From: Pterois miles
Lineage: Eukaryota; Chordata; Actinopteri; Perciformes; Scorpaenidae
Assembly: GCA_947000775.1 (NCBI GenBank)
Contig: CAMQGK010000637.1
Span: 22,126,001 to 22,190,000 of the forward strand
Length of the DNA stretch: 64,000 bases
Direction of reading: 5' to 3'
Shown here: positions 22,577-36,169 of the stretch, one piece after another
How the letters are laid out: every line of letters starts with the position of its first letter
Numbering within the stretch: the stretch's first letter is position 1
Made by a program: the position numbers and the translations under genes
The notes under the pieces: generated by a model
Told to the model about the DNA's origin: nothing
The model's database searches: none
What the model saw: only the letters and a program-made list of their open reading frames with translations

Positions 22577-23680
22577 CTCTGGGGTGCATTGGTGATAACT
22601 ATCACTTTTCCCTACAATTTCTGAGGTGTCACTTTGCCGCACACATGTATCCATGCTAGCAGAAACAGGATAACAAGACTTACTTTCTTATAATATTATA
22701 AAACCACCATTTTTCATTTGCTTTCGTCTCCTTCTCACCCATCACTCATGTCTTTGGCTCATTTCTTTCCAGCTCTCACTGTATTTTATTCTTTTTATGC
22801 TGCCTTATGTGTCTCCCATCCCTTTGTGTCTCTTTCCGCTCTTATCAACTGATGTTTCCTCAATGGCTGCCAGGACACACACACACACACACACTCATAC
22901 ACTCATACACTCATGCATGTGACCCTGAGCCCCGTAGGAAAGTCTGTTTCTGCAGACAGGAAAAGGAGCAGTGTGTTGGAGTGTGTACATGTGTTAACAT
23001 TTAGGCTCTTTTACGAGTGTTGTATGTCCTCCGTGTACGCATGTCTGAACTCCATGGCCGTCTTCTTTGTGCACTGGCCAGGTGTTGCTGAATACCTCCA
23101 CTCGTCACACTGTTACATGTGTTCACTAAAATCCTCTCTGCTCAACTACCTCTGTGCTGTTACAAAGAAAACTGCTCAAAAGCTGCCTTGGCAGCCAATT
23201 CCCAGGGGGAGTGAATCACAATTTCTTTTTAGCTCCCAGATGGATTGTTGCTGTAAGCTGGGGAAAGAAACATTCGACTTTTCTAAATGTACAACAGGCT
23301 TTCAGCCAATTAGGGGAAAATCCTGCACTTAGATGCTGATGCACATACATGTTACTATGGTTACTAAATGATTTGCATATAGCCTATATGGTTTATACAG
23401 ATATCTTATCATAAGATCGTTTCTTGAACAGTTCACAATCAGCAAATGTATTTAAATGATGGTTAGCGTTTGAAATCTATTTAAAATCACATGTCCAATC
23501 ACAACTGAGGTGTGGCTGGAGACCCTCCTTTACAGGTAGGGTTCAGCTGATGGTTTTATGAGCCCAAAAGAAAGCAGCAGGGTTAGCTGTTCCCTAGGGC
23601 TGACCCGAATGCTTCAAAGCTCACACCACACCCCCACACAGTATTTACACTATACTGTAAGTATGTAATAAGTAGGAAAT

Positions 23681-23965
23681 AATGTACAGCGAGATGGTCA
23701 TTGTTGTGAAATAAACCCCAGAAGGGTGATGCAGGACCTTGATGCAAAGCATCACTCTGATAGGGTTTATTTCACAACAATGACCGGGTCGCTGTACATT
23801 GTCATGCTTATTACACAGCTACTTACTTAAAAAAAAAATCAGTAATTTGAGCCCCAGATGGGAACTGTGTCCATAGCAACAGTGTGTTATAAAGAAATAA
23901 TTGAGCCTAGAATGCCATGATGGACCAATCACAATTGAGTATTCAACAAATCCTTGTAATAATAA
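23681..23965 (+). repeat. Hairpin plus minisatellite repeat family, copy B
   Basis: The left arm, 23681-23719, and the right arm, 23762-23800, are nearly perfect inverted copies of about 39 bases, with three mismatches. They share AATGTACAGCGA, GGTCATTGTTGTGAAATAAA and their complement. The part after the hairpin has only one or two units of the CATAGCAACAGTGTGTTATA type, then GACCAATCACAATTGAGTAT, which also ends copy D (near 51296). This is the least expanded copy and is useful as the ancestral-like form. Confidence 0.85.
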
Positions 23966-24588
23966 CAATTACGTCCCAAGATATGACATAAGGAATTATC
24001 CCACAACACTATTCATTATTCATATTAAACATTAATTATATTAATTATTCTCGGACGGCTATAGCTGTTTGTTGTGTGTACAGCAGTGCAGCAGCGGTGC
24101 TGTCCCAGGCACTGATGTGGGGGAGATACCTTCAAATAATTCTCACCAAAGCCCAAAAAATGGTATTTTGGACAGCCCTACTTTTACCAAACTGTTTGGT
24201 GTGCAGCATTCATTTTACGCTGATGATGTTTAAGATGTACTGTATTTCTGTGGGTTTTATCTTTTGGCAACTTTACTACAGCAGTTTAACTTTGAGCCAG
24301 TTGCAGTACAACTTCACCACATGGGTAATAAACCAAAATATCACTCACACAGTCAGGAAATGAACTCCCCTTTGGTTTAGCATTATTCATACACATGCTC
24401 GCTCAGTTCACGACAGGAAAATAAATGTCTGCGTATTGTCGTTCTGCATAGACAACTACACGCCACAATGTCTCCCATAGGTGGAGTATTGTCTGTGTCT
24501 ATTTGGAGGACTGCTTAAACCAGCCAACGTTTCAAGGACACTGCTGGTGTTTGTGTGTGTTTATGGATGTGTGCCTGCAATTATGTAT

Positions 24589-24615
24589 GTTGTGTGTGTG
24601 TGTGTGTGTGTGTGT
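24589..24615. repeat. Short (GT)n microsatellite
   Basis: A GT run of about 26 bases in intron 6. Confidence 0.9.
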
Positions 24616-25989
24616 ATGCAACTGAAATGCATCTTGTATTTTTAATGACATCAATTTTTTTAGTCACAGGCAAGAAAAAAGCTTGGACTTTATTGAGTTT
24701 GTCAAGAGATGAAGGTACTGTAATTATAACACACATTAGTATCGAAAAATATACATTTTTAAATAGAAAATATCTTTTTGACTGCAACTACTTAACAAAT
24801 GCAGAATTAAGGCCGTAATGCAGGCTTATTGCAGTTTATTTGTGAGAACATTATGAAGCTTCATCATTCTCATGTTTCTTTGCTGAAATGATCAAAACTC
24901 GATGTAATGATGTCAGATTGAGTTTGAGCTGATCTCATCAGTGTATTATGTTACGTCAGAAATTTATTTCTTCTACAGTAGATATCCAGATATAGAGATC
25001 TTGGGATTTCTTCACTGCTTTGGGTACAACAGTGATGCTGCTGGTAAAGAGGTGTTGGAGTTGGTTGGAGATATCCCAATACACTCTTTAAATGTGAGAA
25101 TTAGCGTTTCTGCTGTTGTTGCTGAATTTAACGTAATGAGAATGCAAATTATATTGGGACAAAATAGGGCAGATTGAAAGATGTGTAAATGAGATGTATT
25201 GGCCTAAAGGCAGACTGGTGAGACTCCAGCCCCGTCACCCTGAAGTGAAGAATGAGTATGAAAAATGGATGGATTTACTCTTCATTACAGTTTAGTGTGA
25301 GAACTGATAAATTACATGGCAAAGCTGTAGTTTCTCATAAGCGTGCTTAGCTCAGCTTGAATACATCATTCTAGATGGATGTATGAAGACTGAGGAAGAT
25401 GTGGCCTGCAAACGGGAAATTGAAGGAATCTACTCTGGCTTTGTTGGTTTTTGATAAAAGGAAAGGTTGGAGGTTAATCAAGGTTCAAGGTAAATTTATT
25501 ATCACTGTACAACACTGGGTTGTACAACAAAGTACAGTCGTAGTCCCTTTATGCTACACAAAAAAAACATTTTCTATGGTGGAGTGCATGTGCTTGCCGA
25601 TTCACAGATTGTTAGTCGTAACAAATAACAAATACCAAAGATTTAAGTAAATGAATCTGGAGTTTTACCTACTGAATCTGGAGTTTTACCTACTCTTACC
25701 TCCTCTAACACCACCCAACTAAACTCCTGTTTTCAGGATAATTGAAATGCTCGTTTGTGCCCAAACAAACCCACCGCCATTTTTTCGCAAGTGCCCAACT
25801 GGTGTTGCGCATGTGCAACTCTCAATAAAGATGATAAGGAAACGAGATGGCTCACTCCTTAGCTAATTTCATAATCGGCACCAGAAAAAAAACAACAATA
25901 TGTTAATTCTTTTTTGCCATTTGCCTGATCAGGAAAGTCAGTTGCTAGATTTACTAGCCCGACGTGGTATATTACTTGCCCCAGGCAAG

Positions 25990-26897
25990 CGGACAGTCCT
26001 TACTCTTGAGCCCGTCTGAGGTCTGGTGGTAAGGCAGTGGATATTCCTGTATGGCTTGCCAGACGGCAAAAACGTGAACAGACTGTGGCTGGGGTGGGTG
26101 TTATCTTTTATCATCCTTTGGGCTTCGCGCAGGCACCTCTCAGCTCATTGGGTATCAGTGTTGTTCTGGATGGATTTAATCACTCGCTGCAGAGCTCTCC
26201 TGTCATGGGCCGTGCACATCCCATGCCAGGTTGTAATATTTTCAGTCAGGGTGGTTTCTGTTGCTCCTCTGGAAACATGAACACAAACTTAGCATGGGAG
26301 TTTTGCTGTCTTAAGGTTCCTAAAAAACACAGCCATTTTTAATTTTTTTTTTTTTTTTTTTTTTTACCAAGATGGAGATGTTTGATGGCCAAGATCACTT
26401 TTTTGTGATGCTGAATCCCAGGATCTTAAAGCTATTCACCTGCTCCACCAATGTGTCTTCACCTCATTTTTCCTAAAATCAACCATCAGCTCCTTGGTTT
26501 TGTTGATGCTGAGCAGTCGGTTGTTTTCTGAGAACAACTCTGCATGACTGTTGATCTCCTCTCAAGATGAAGTCTCATCGTTGTTTTTAATCTGGCCAAT
26601 TATGGTGGTGGTGTCGTTTCCACACTTCACAACACAGTTCTCTCCATGTCGGGGGTTGCAGTCGTGGGTGTACGGCGTGAACAGGAGGGGGATGAGCACA
26701 GAGCCCTGGGGGGCTCCAGCGTTCAACACTAGAGTGGAGGAGGTGTGACCACTAATCCGAACTGCGTGGGGTCTGTTTGCAATGAAGTCCAATATCAAGT
26801 TGCAGAGTGTGGTAATCAAGCCTAGAGTGCTAAGTTTGCCAATTACTTTCATAGGGGAGATTGTATTGAACACTGAGCTGAAGTCAGCAAACATCAT
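25990..26897 (-). pseudogene. LINE reverse-transcriptase remnant
   Basis: On the minus strand the frame 26897-26562 reads FADFSSVFNTISPMKVIGKL, then TTLCNLILDFIANRP, then LNAGAPQGSVLIPLLFTPYT, then VVKCGNDTTTIIGQIKNNDE. These match reverse transcriptase motifs A (DFSSAFNT), B (GAPQGCVLSPLL) and C (F/YADDT) of Jockey/L2-type LINEs. Motif C is CGNDT instead of ADDT, so an essential catalytic Asp is lost. The sequence from about 25990 to 26560 continues downstream in the LINE but is broken in frame. It is a dead copy, antisense to pard3b. The clade is not determined. Confidence 0.85.
26342..26365. repeat. Poly(T) run
   Basis: About 24 T residues lie within the LINE remnant, perhaps a secondary insertion scar. 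Confidence 0.9.
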
Positions 26898-29800
26898 TCA
26901 AATGTAGGTGTTATTATTTTCAAGATGCGTGAGGGCTGAGTGGAGGGTGGTGGACATGACAACAGAAAATCAAATATTGTACTTTTTCACACCGCCGCTA
27001 TAATTCACTTTTGTTGGAAAAGGATGTCTTCAGTGAGTGTGTGTGGGAGGGAGAGAGAGAAGTTGTCTCTGTTGTCGAACACTTTGCACTTCTTCTGTGT
27101 ACAGTATTTCAATCGGCAGACTTTTCTCTCTCTGCCTCTCCCTCTCTCCTGCCCTCACCCTCTCTTCCTGACAGACAGTACGCCCCGATAGGATTCACCT
27201 CTGTCTAATTAACGGCTCGTTGGTGTTTCTGCAGCAGTCACAAACGTTTTGAAGAACAAGTGCAATTGCAGTTCTGCACAGTGAAGCTATGAACACACTC
27301 CTTGATAGAAACACGTGTTATAGTGTGGTATAATAATTATGTGTGTATGTGGAAGGGGGGATTTCAGGACAGTGGTGGTCTGGTTTACCTTTATTCAACT
27401 GTAAAGTAAAGGATTAAATAATTGGAGAGGATAAAAACTAGTGTACTATTATGTAACTGCTGAGAAGGACTGAACGGGGTAGGAGGTGAGGGTAAAGGGA
27501 AGTGTCCTAACAGTGTTGTCATGATGTGCCTTCAAATTAAGCCTCTAGGTGGAAGCTTTCGCTTGTAATTACCAGGCGCGACAGTGACGCTGGTTTTGTT
27601 TTCACCTTGTGAGTCATGGTGAAATGTGGTCCTGGAGATACCTACTAAGACAACCCTGCAGGATGCAGTCATGAAACTTTACAGGTGTGTACTTGCTATC
27701 AAAGTAAAGGCTGAGTTTGAAGATGGATGTGGTGTGAGCAAGAGTGCAAGAAGTAGGGGGTAGGAAGTGGTGAAGCTGCCAGTGCTACCCCTACTTTATC
27801 CCCCCAGTCTGCCTTTATTCTGATCCCAACTAAACAACTGTAAAGTTTCATGACACCAAATCAGAGTTTGAAGATGGGTGCAGTCGGAGCAAGGACGCTG
27901 GAAGTATGGGGGTGGATGCAAGATGCTAGTTTTTAAATTGATCTAGAGTATGTCTGTCACTGTAATGGAGTGTTGTAAAGCACATAAGCTTTGGCTGGAG
28001 ATGCTCTCTGTTCTCGGTTAGTGTTGATTTGTAATACCGTTTATTGGTTAACAGAGCAAATGAAGAGTATTCAAACAGGGAGTGCATAGAAGCAATGTTT
28101 TTTTTTTTACACCATGTTTGTATTTTCACACCTCAGAATCAAACATAAGCCTGGTACCATTATCACGTCTCACTAACTGGCGCGTTGTCCAGGTTTCTGT
28201 TTCACATAAACGGCATTCTTACAAACTTCCACACAGCCGCGCCAGTTCTGTGGGAGCTCTCTCGCTACTGCAGAGGACGGCCATCTGCAGACAGATCTGG
28301 ATTTTGAAATCAAATCTCCATCGTGCTCGCTGTAAGTCAAGGAAGTCTTGCCTTGTCATTTCATAGAGAGGTCACACTAAAGTGTCTGTATAACTGTATT
28401 TCTGTCTGTCTTTGCTCAGGACATTACATACCTCATGGTTTGTTAAAAAAAAACTAAGGCGGTTTGGGAGACGTACCAAGGATGACTTTTTGTATCAGCG
28501 CCAACAGCAGAAAAAGCAGGTTTAACATTTCATACAAAACACTGTATGCACAGCTCCAACATTTCTACCATGCTCCAGCAGACTGTAAATGGTGATATGT
28601 CTACAGTTTGAGATTTTCTTTAATGATTTAATGTGGAGGTTTATGCCAGCTTGTTGGTGTTAACGGAGAGGAAACAGAAGAAGGATGATGATGAAATGAT
28701 GGAAGGATCTTGTCTATCTTCTCCTCCCCCTCTTCCGTTGTCTCATTTTAGCCCACCATCTGGTGTTCTCTGCTAATGTCTGCGCTCGATGTAGAACAAA
28801 GACATTACACCACCTCTACACACACACACACACACATTTACTCAAAGTCACAAAGCCTTTCTGTGTGACATACTACCATATTCATACAAATTCCACAATA
28901 TAACAAGTATGCATCCACCTGCTGTGTTGGCTCTCTGTAAAAGCATTGTGTGCCCACATACACACAGTCATTCACACATGCAACATAAAAAGACAGTTTT
29001 TCAGTTTTTCTTCATGCACGAACTAGCATACGCCTGCTGAGTTGGCTAGTGCCTTGAAACTAATGTTTGAAACAAAGATGCTCTTTTTTGTTTCCAGACA
29101 TTTCACACGTCTCTTCCTCCTCTCTCCCCCCGTTCTCTTGTTCTTTCACAGGGTCTTATTCTATACTTTGCTTTCCTTTGGAACTGGTGAATATTGCAAC
29201 ACCAAAACAATTTTTCATTTTTTAACCTGTGCTTTTACCTGACAAATTAATTCTTAATTTAAAAATCCCCTCCAGACATGTTTGAAGCAGTGGGCGTTGT
29301 GTGGGTGTGTAACGTGAAGCCAGTGCAGAAGTGTCTTAAACTTGCTTTCTAACAGCCAGCAGGGGGCGACTCCTCTGGTGGCAATAAAAAGTCTGATTTT
29401 ATAGAAGTCTGTGAGAAAGTGAGCCTACTTCTCACGTGATTTATTATCTCAATAAACATTGTAAACATGAGTTTATGGTCTCAATCACTAGTTTCACATC
29501 TTCAATACAACATGATGTTCATTTAGTAAACTCTGGTCCCATTTAGAGTCAAATAGACCATAAAGCAGGGGATGATTTAGGGCGTGGCTACCTTGTGATT
29601 GACAGTATAGTTGGGGTGTTGCCTGTGTTTTCATCTTACAACTTTAACCCTTTCGGTGTGTTTTCGTTTTCCTAAAAACGTCTTATTCTTCTTAGCTCCA
29701 CCCTGTCATGTTACGTTTTGTTGCAAATAAACAAGATGGTGACGGTCTAAATGCAGAACTCAAGGCTAAAAAGCGGCAGTCCACCAACCAGTAGGTGACG

Positions 29801-30734
29801 TCTGGCCACATCCACTTTCTACACAATAGAAGTCAAATTAAATCATAATTTGCCTGATATGATTTTCCCACCAAAAGTTCAATAAACTGCTTACAATTTC
29901 TTAGAGGCACACTCACTTCTTCCTCCTCGCAGAAAAATCCAGAGTCTATGAATATGTAAATATTTCTTAAGTTTAGCTGCTGGACACAAGATGTCTCCTA
30001 CTTTACTGAAAAGTTCATTTTCAGTGCATATGCACAGGGGGCTTGCAATTTCCACATCAAACTGAGTCACGTGGTAGAGCACGATTAGCTCATGTGCACA
30101 TTCATCCATTTGCAAAGTCGAGCTCAAACATCCAAGTAAAATAACGTAACACTTTTTCTTCGTGGTGGGAGGCTTAAAGTTGGGATTGATTCACGGATCA
30201 GCAAAATACAGGAATGAACTAGATGGAAACAGAACAAGAAAGAAGACTTTCTGTCATTACATTCATCACCACACCTCCCTAAACACAAAAGCATAAGTAA
30301 TAAACCATAATGGATGAGGATATGAATACAACCCATTCACAAACACACTCTGGTTACTAATACACAGGACTGAATGAAAGGTTTAAGTGCGAGTCCATCA
30401 AGCTATTTGTGTTGCTCTGCTTTTGGCATCCAGTAGATGATGAGCTGCGAGACCGTTTTCTGTCTGTCCTTTTCCTTTTTTCTTTCTTTTTCTTTTTTTT
30501 TTTTCCACAACAGGAAACATTCTCCTTGGTGCCAGATGCTCCTCACACACACGCTGCCATATTAAATCAGTAAACAGTTGGCAGCTGGTGACAGAGCACA
30601 TTCAAAACAAAACAACTTTATTGAACAGTTTCTTCATTCTGATTATCCCTCATCCATCACCGCTGCAGCCACCGTGTGTGTGTGTCCATGTTTTTGTGTG
30701 TGCGCCTGTGCACGTCGTTGCAGTCTGATGCCTA

Positions 30735-30736
<2 letters not shown>

Positions 30737-30772
<36 letters not shown>

Positions 30773-30858
30773 ATCTCACTGATATCGTCACCAATGTGAC
30801 CTCACAGAATGACTACAGTAGATCCCCCATCTGTTACACCCTCAGAGACCTGTGTATG

Positions 30859-30905
<47 letters not shown>
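30737..30905. repeat. Paired (GT)n and (CA)n microsatellites
   Basis: A GT run (30737-30769) and a CA run (30860-30905) on the same strand are about 90 bases apart and complementary, so they could form a stem. Confidence 0.93.
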
Positions 30906-30909
<4 letters not shown>

Positions 30910-31689
30910 CCTTGGCAGCTTGGTGTCTCTGCAGGAGCTGCCATCATCCCAGTGGAGAGCAGCCGAGAAGGGTATCATGTCTCTCTCTCTCTCTCTCTCC
31001 GGCTCTCTGTTTTATCTCACGTCTCTCTGCTGTTTATTGAAGGTTTATCAGCTCCTTCGTCAGCCCATCATCTAAAGTCACTGCTGTGTGTTAAAGCCCT
31101 CGGCGCACGAGTGTCACACACACTGAGTTGTGTCACATGTCAGTTGTGGGTTCAAGCCACCGGGGATCGGTATCGTCATATCAAGATGTTGCTGTCACTC
31201 TGAGAGTAACAGCTACAGTTTTGTTGAGTATATAGGAATCTCCTGAAATCTGTTTCTGAAACGAGTTTGACATTTTGGGAAATAGGCTTTTTTGCTTTGA
31301 GAAAGACTGATCGTGCTCTCTTACAGAAGGTACCTCCATCAGCTGGCTAATGTAGCTTAGCACAAACACTGTAAATGAGGAAACAGCGAGCTAGCCTGGC
31401 TCAGTCCACAGGTAAAAAATCTGTCTACAGTACCTCTGAAACCTTCCAGTTAACATACATTTCTTTTGTTTAATGTGTCCAAAAAAGTGTTGAGGCCTTA
31501 GCACACCTATTCTGTATTTTTTAGCCTCCACGCCACTGACGGGTTGGCCGTATGTCTGTTTAGTCCATTCTCATGAACACAACGCAGGCTCAAGGAAGAC
31601 CTGATTAGATTTTGGTGGTCACGTCACAAAGTATATTTTTGGCCATAGATCAAAAATTCATATGCTAATTATGACACAGCTTGGGGCTT

Positions 31690-31850
31690 TCCCTGTGGAG
31701 TTTGCATGTTGCATGTTCTCCCCATGTTAGCGTGGGTTTTTTTTCTGGGTGCCCTTAACCTGCAAAGACATGCAGGTTAATTGATAACCCTAAATTGTCT
31801 ATAAGTGTGATGTGAGCGTGAATGGTTGTCTGTCTGTGTGTAACATGATT
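31690..31850 (+). repeat. Teleost interspersed repeat fragment
   Basis: It contains TTCTCCCCATGTTAGCGTGG, AAAGACATGCAGGTTAATTG and GTGAATGGTTGTCTGTCTGT, the same family as 3720-3990. Confidence 0.65.
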
Positions 31851-34218
31851 GACACAACTTGAGGTTGTATTAATTTTTAAACATATAACGATTTCTGGCA
31901 AAAAATACAGACTTGATGTGTAAAAGCCTTAACAGCTAGAAAACAGAATACTATAAATGTCAGCAGACAGATAACAGTCTCCATGTTCACTGGCACAAAA
32001 TATATGATTTGAAGAAATTCAAAGATCAAAGTTATGATGTTGTGAAATATGTATGTTGACTCTAGACTCACAACAGCTGAAACATTAATGGTGTAGAGGC
32101 AGGAATTCAGGGTGATTGGTAAACAGGTTAACACTTCTGTCACACTTTCACTCGTCACAGTTTTTTCATGCCAAGTGGAGGTTTGCACAAGCCTGTTTTA
32201 TGTGACTGTGCCCGTTCGCTTCTACCGCTTCTGCACAAATGGTCTTCCCAAAATTTTAGCTTCTGTAACCACAGTTTTCTCTGTAAGAGATTCCCTTCAT
32301 TGATGTGCAAACTGTTGGCAGGACACAGTTCAGCATTCATGTGGGGAGCGTCCACACATGAACAGAAGGCTGCCCAGCGCGCACTGTGACCCCTTATTAC
32401 AACGTGACCGCCCAGGACCACTTTTAGCCTTGAGAACGAGCCCTGCGCTGCCAGCATCTGCTGTGGGTTTCACAGGACGTGCAGGCTGGCTTGCCCTGCA
32501 TGCGTAGACCTCTAACGTGCAGCTCCAGGGGAGATCGTACACTGATGGCTTTAGTGCTGTACTCTTCAAAAAGCTGTAGGCATCAACAAGTCAGATTATA
32601 CAGTACTGTGCCTGTGATGTGGGAAATATGTCAACAAAAAGCTCTGTCCGTCTCTAGATACAGACACTGGCCATCCATACTGTGTTGTTTCCCCTGTGGA
32701 CATTTCTGTTAGCCCTAACAACCACCGTGTCTGGCAGCTTTCTCTTTCTGTCTCTGTAGGCGTGCACACGCTCTAGATTGTGGTCTGCAGGACTCCCACT
32801 ACAGCCTTTAAACTAGCCATTAGGGGACCGTGGGAGATGAGGGTGTAGGTATTGGACAACAGGGTCCCATCGAGAGTGGTCAGTGATGGGACAGTTATTT
32901 TCATAAGTCAAAACTATAGCCCATAATGTCAGGTTTTGTCCGTGGGAGTACTTACCTCAGCCATTTGTGTGTCTGTGTGTGTGTGTGTGTGTGTGTTACC
33001 ACACCTACTGCCGCATTTAAGCACAGCAGCTACTGTTGTTTGGCCTTGTAAAATGGATCCTTGGGCAGTCATTTCCACAGCATGGGGCTTTGCACACACA
33101 GTTTCCCCGCATGGCTGGGTAGAAGGGCATCTGCGAGCAACTCTCATTAAAACACCATGTTTCTGAAAGCAGGTGTCCTCACACACAAATAATGAAGTTT
33201 ATAGCAGTTAAAGTATGCCCTGTATATTACTCACACAACTGACAAGTAAAACTATGATCATCATTCTTCTTATCTCCTCCCTCATTTTATCTTTCTCGGT
33301 TCTCTCTCTGTTGGCCATAGGGGTGAGTTTTTGTGCACGTTTTAGTTGACTGCTCTTGCTCATTTTAACATAATGTGCCTTTCCATTTTTTTCCCCCCAC
33401 ACACACGTTTCTCTGGCTCGCTTTAATAAAACAACAGCCATGCTCATTCACACACACCGACAGACACTGAGCTGTCTTTTTAATAGCGCGTCCTCCTGTT
33501 GATCCATCATTGTGGCAACCCATTTAAATGTTAAACGACCGGCATGAGGAGGTTCATCTACGCAAACTGCTTTTTTTTTTCCTATAACAGGATGGATTTG
33601 ATGGAGTTCACAGAGCAAAGATACTTTTTATATGGCAACAGAAAAAGCACACCCGAGTGCACCCTCGTTGTTTATTATTGTAGTATCACACACAGATGTA
33701 ACCACCTATCATGACAATGAGGCTGATATAATAGAAATGTTCCATGAAATTGCATTGTGCACTTACAATTTGTTTTGTCCACTCCTGTGTGTGTTTTAAA
33801 GCATTTTTTTTAAAGAGAGTATCCACTTGGTTTTAAAAACACACAGACTAGCTATGTTTGACACCAAATTTTTTTTTATAATGGGCTATTTGTTTTTCTG
33901 GTAAATTATCGGAGGAAGCCCAGAGGCTGTGCATTGTTTTACTGGCAAATTGAATTCATCACCCAGATAAACAACTTTACATACATTTGCATATTTTTGT
34001 CAGATTCCATAAAACATCTCGCAGCCCTGTGGGTGGTCCTGACCCCCAAGCTGAGAACTGCTGCTTCTAACTTTTCTGCAGCGTAACAACACCCGTCCTG
34101 TGCTCTGCTACTCTTTCAGCCGTTGCTTCTGTCCCGTGCTGAGCGCAAGAAAATGAAATCATAAATTAACAAAGCGTGGAAGTTCAGTCAGATAAGTAAA
34201 TAATGTGGAGCTGGCAGA

Positions 34219-34240
34219 AAAAAAAAAAAAAAAAAAAAAA
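34219..34240. repeat. Poly(A) run
   Basis: About 22 uninterrupted A residues in intron 6. No recognisable retroposon body precedes it. Confidence 0.85.
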
Positions 34241-34528
34241 CTGACTTGCTAAATCATGAGCATTACTTCGGACAGAATCTCAGAGACTTACAAATACTCA
34301 ACGTAATTATGCGCGGAAAGTAGCTAACATTTCTCTTGTGGGTGTTTTAAAGTTCTTTCCAAGGTCGTGGAGCTTCCTATCAGGTCTGGACAGTCGGTCT
34401 GATGAGGGGAGGTTTTCCAGCAGGGAAAACAGTTTTCTGCAGAGTAGAGGACTTTGTGTCGGCTTAACGCTGTTAAACCTACAATCCCCACAGACAAACA
34501 CTGTCTAAACCTGACACTGCTGACCCAC

Positions 34529-34532
<4 letters not shown>

Positions 34533-34598
<66 letters not shown>
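34533..34598. repeat. (CA)n microsatellite
   Basis: A pure CA run of about 66 bases. Confidence 0.97.
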
Positions 34599-34600
<2 letters not shown>

Positions 34601-35977
34601 AGACTGAAATCATGCATATACAGAACATAGACAGGCACTAAAGCTTGGCACCTGCACACAGACATGGACTTTCTATCGTAAGTCCATACAGTTATTTCTG
34701 ACAAACCCACACGCACACACACAGTAATGTACATCAACATAATAGACACACAATTTTGATTGGAGGACGTGAAAATGGTGATGTGAAAACTGAAACATAG
34801 TGAAATATAGTCACAGACACAGTCGTGCAAGCTACAAACAGCTCATCCTTGAGGCCCAGACACACCAAACTGAGATCAACGAAGTGATAAAGCCGACTGT
34901 TGCATCACTTCATGTCGCCTTTGTCTTGGCTAAAAAGTTGCACTTGAACACACCACAAAGACAACAGGGGCAGCACCTGGAGCTCAAAACAAGAGTCAGT
35001 ACCAACAGCAGAATACACTGTTTAGCACTGGCAGAGAATTTTGGCACAAGAAATTTCACTTGTGCGCTACCCACATAATCAGCTGTGCTGCTCATCTTAC
35101 AAATGTATGATCCTTACAAGTTGGACACCATTGTGAAGGTAAATAAACAGGCTTTACAATGATGTAAAATACAATGACAGTTAGCACTGTAACAACAGAA
35201 AAATAATGCACCAAACACAAATTTCCAAACTTGTTCCCAAGTTTATCATGTTAGTTCAGTTTTTGGAATGAAATAGTGGTTTTAGTTGAACGGTGTTACT
35301 TGTTATTATACTTCAGTATAATCCATATGCAGTGGATCAGGGCTACCTCTCCCACTGAGCCGTCCCAGGCTTCAAACACACACTTTCATCTGGCAGGATC
35401 CTCTTGCTTTCTTTGTTTCTGATATTTTCCCCACTACCTCTGTCTCTGACGTAGTCATTACTGCCATACCTCCTTGTTGATAATATGGTGTTTTTGTCCA
35501 TCTTTGTGGTTCTATAATAGTCATTTATCCAGCCAGTCTTTGGTTCTTGTTTCTCTGTCTGTTGTAGAGTCTTTCTATCCTCTTCATATTCCCTCTGCTC
35601 TCACTACTTTTGTGTCTCTTTGAGTTTGCCGTATTCTCCAATTACCTCTTGAAAACACGCAGGTCATTTTATTGATATTGCGGAGCTGAAAGAAGAAAAA
35701 AAATGTTTATAAAAGCGGTCAGTCCAAATGGCTTTTTTCTTTTCCTTTTTTTTTTTTTTTATTCTTCAAAAATAGACTTTGGCCGCAGATTTTCACTCTG
35801 AGGGAAATTTATCTGAAAAGCTCCTTTCTCTCAAATGGAAAAGCTTTTAGTTTAGCTTTTGGAGACTATTCAAGCCCAATGAGCTGACCTCTGTCTCCTC
35901 GCCCTGTTCCCACCCTTTTCTCTTCCTCATTGATGTCTCTCCCCTTCTGCCTCCATTACTCTTTCCATCACTCCCAG

Positions 35978-36169
35978 AAGGACGAGATGTCCCGCGTGAT
36001 GGGCTTTGTCCCGGAGAATGGGAAGGAGCAGCTTATGTTCGAGGTGCCGCTTAATGACACCGGCTCGGCAGGCCTGGGCATCAGCCTCAAAGGAAACAAG
36101 TCCAGGGAGACGGGAGAGGACCTGGGCATCTTCATCAAATCCATTATCCATGGAGGGGCAGCATACAAG
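35978..36169 (+). CDS. pard3b: pard3b exon 7 of window: PDZ2-PDZ3 linker and first half of PDZ3
   Basis: This encodes KDEMSRVMGFVPENGKEQLM, then FEVPLNDTGSAGLGISLKGN, then KSRETGEDLGIFIKSIIHGG and AAYK. FEVPLND-GSAGLG-S-KGN-S-E---DLGIF-KSII-GGAA is the signature of PAR-3 PDZ3, the domain that in PAR-3 binds partners such as VE-cadherin and PTEN. KGNKSRETG-DLGIFIKSIIHGGAA fits PARD3B more closely than PARD3. The acceptor is CCATCACTCCCAG and the donor is GTGATA, which is weaker than the others. It is in phase 0 at both ends (64 codons). The exon is GC-rich compared with its introns. Confidence 0.97.

Larger units (their letters stand above)
21024..35977 (+). other. pard3b: Intron 6 (15 kb)
   Basis: The largest intron, bounded by GTAAGA and TTTCCATCACTCCCAG. 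It contains a hAT-like element (21782-22576), a hairpin repeat (23681-23965), a LINE reverse-transcriptase remnant (about 25990-26897), a short internal duplication (27713 and 27866), several microsatellites, a fish-repeat fragment (31690-31850) and a poly(A) run (34219-34240). I see no second gene on either strand. Long stretches (27900-30700, 31900-34200 and 34620-35900) hold only AT-rich sequence and unnameable repeat scraps. Confidence 0.85.

Noticed and set aside
30935..30971. Possible exon after GGTGTCTCTGCAG with the frame ELPSSQWRAAEKG and a GTATCA donor
   Set aside because: At 37 bases it would break the phase between exon 6 and exon 7, which join perfectly without it.
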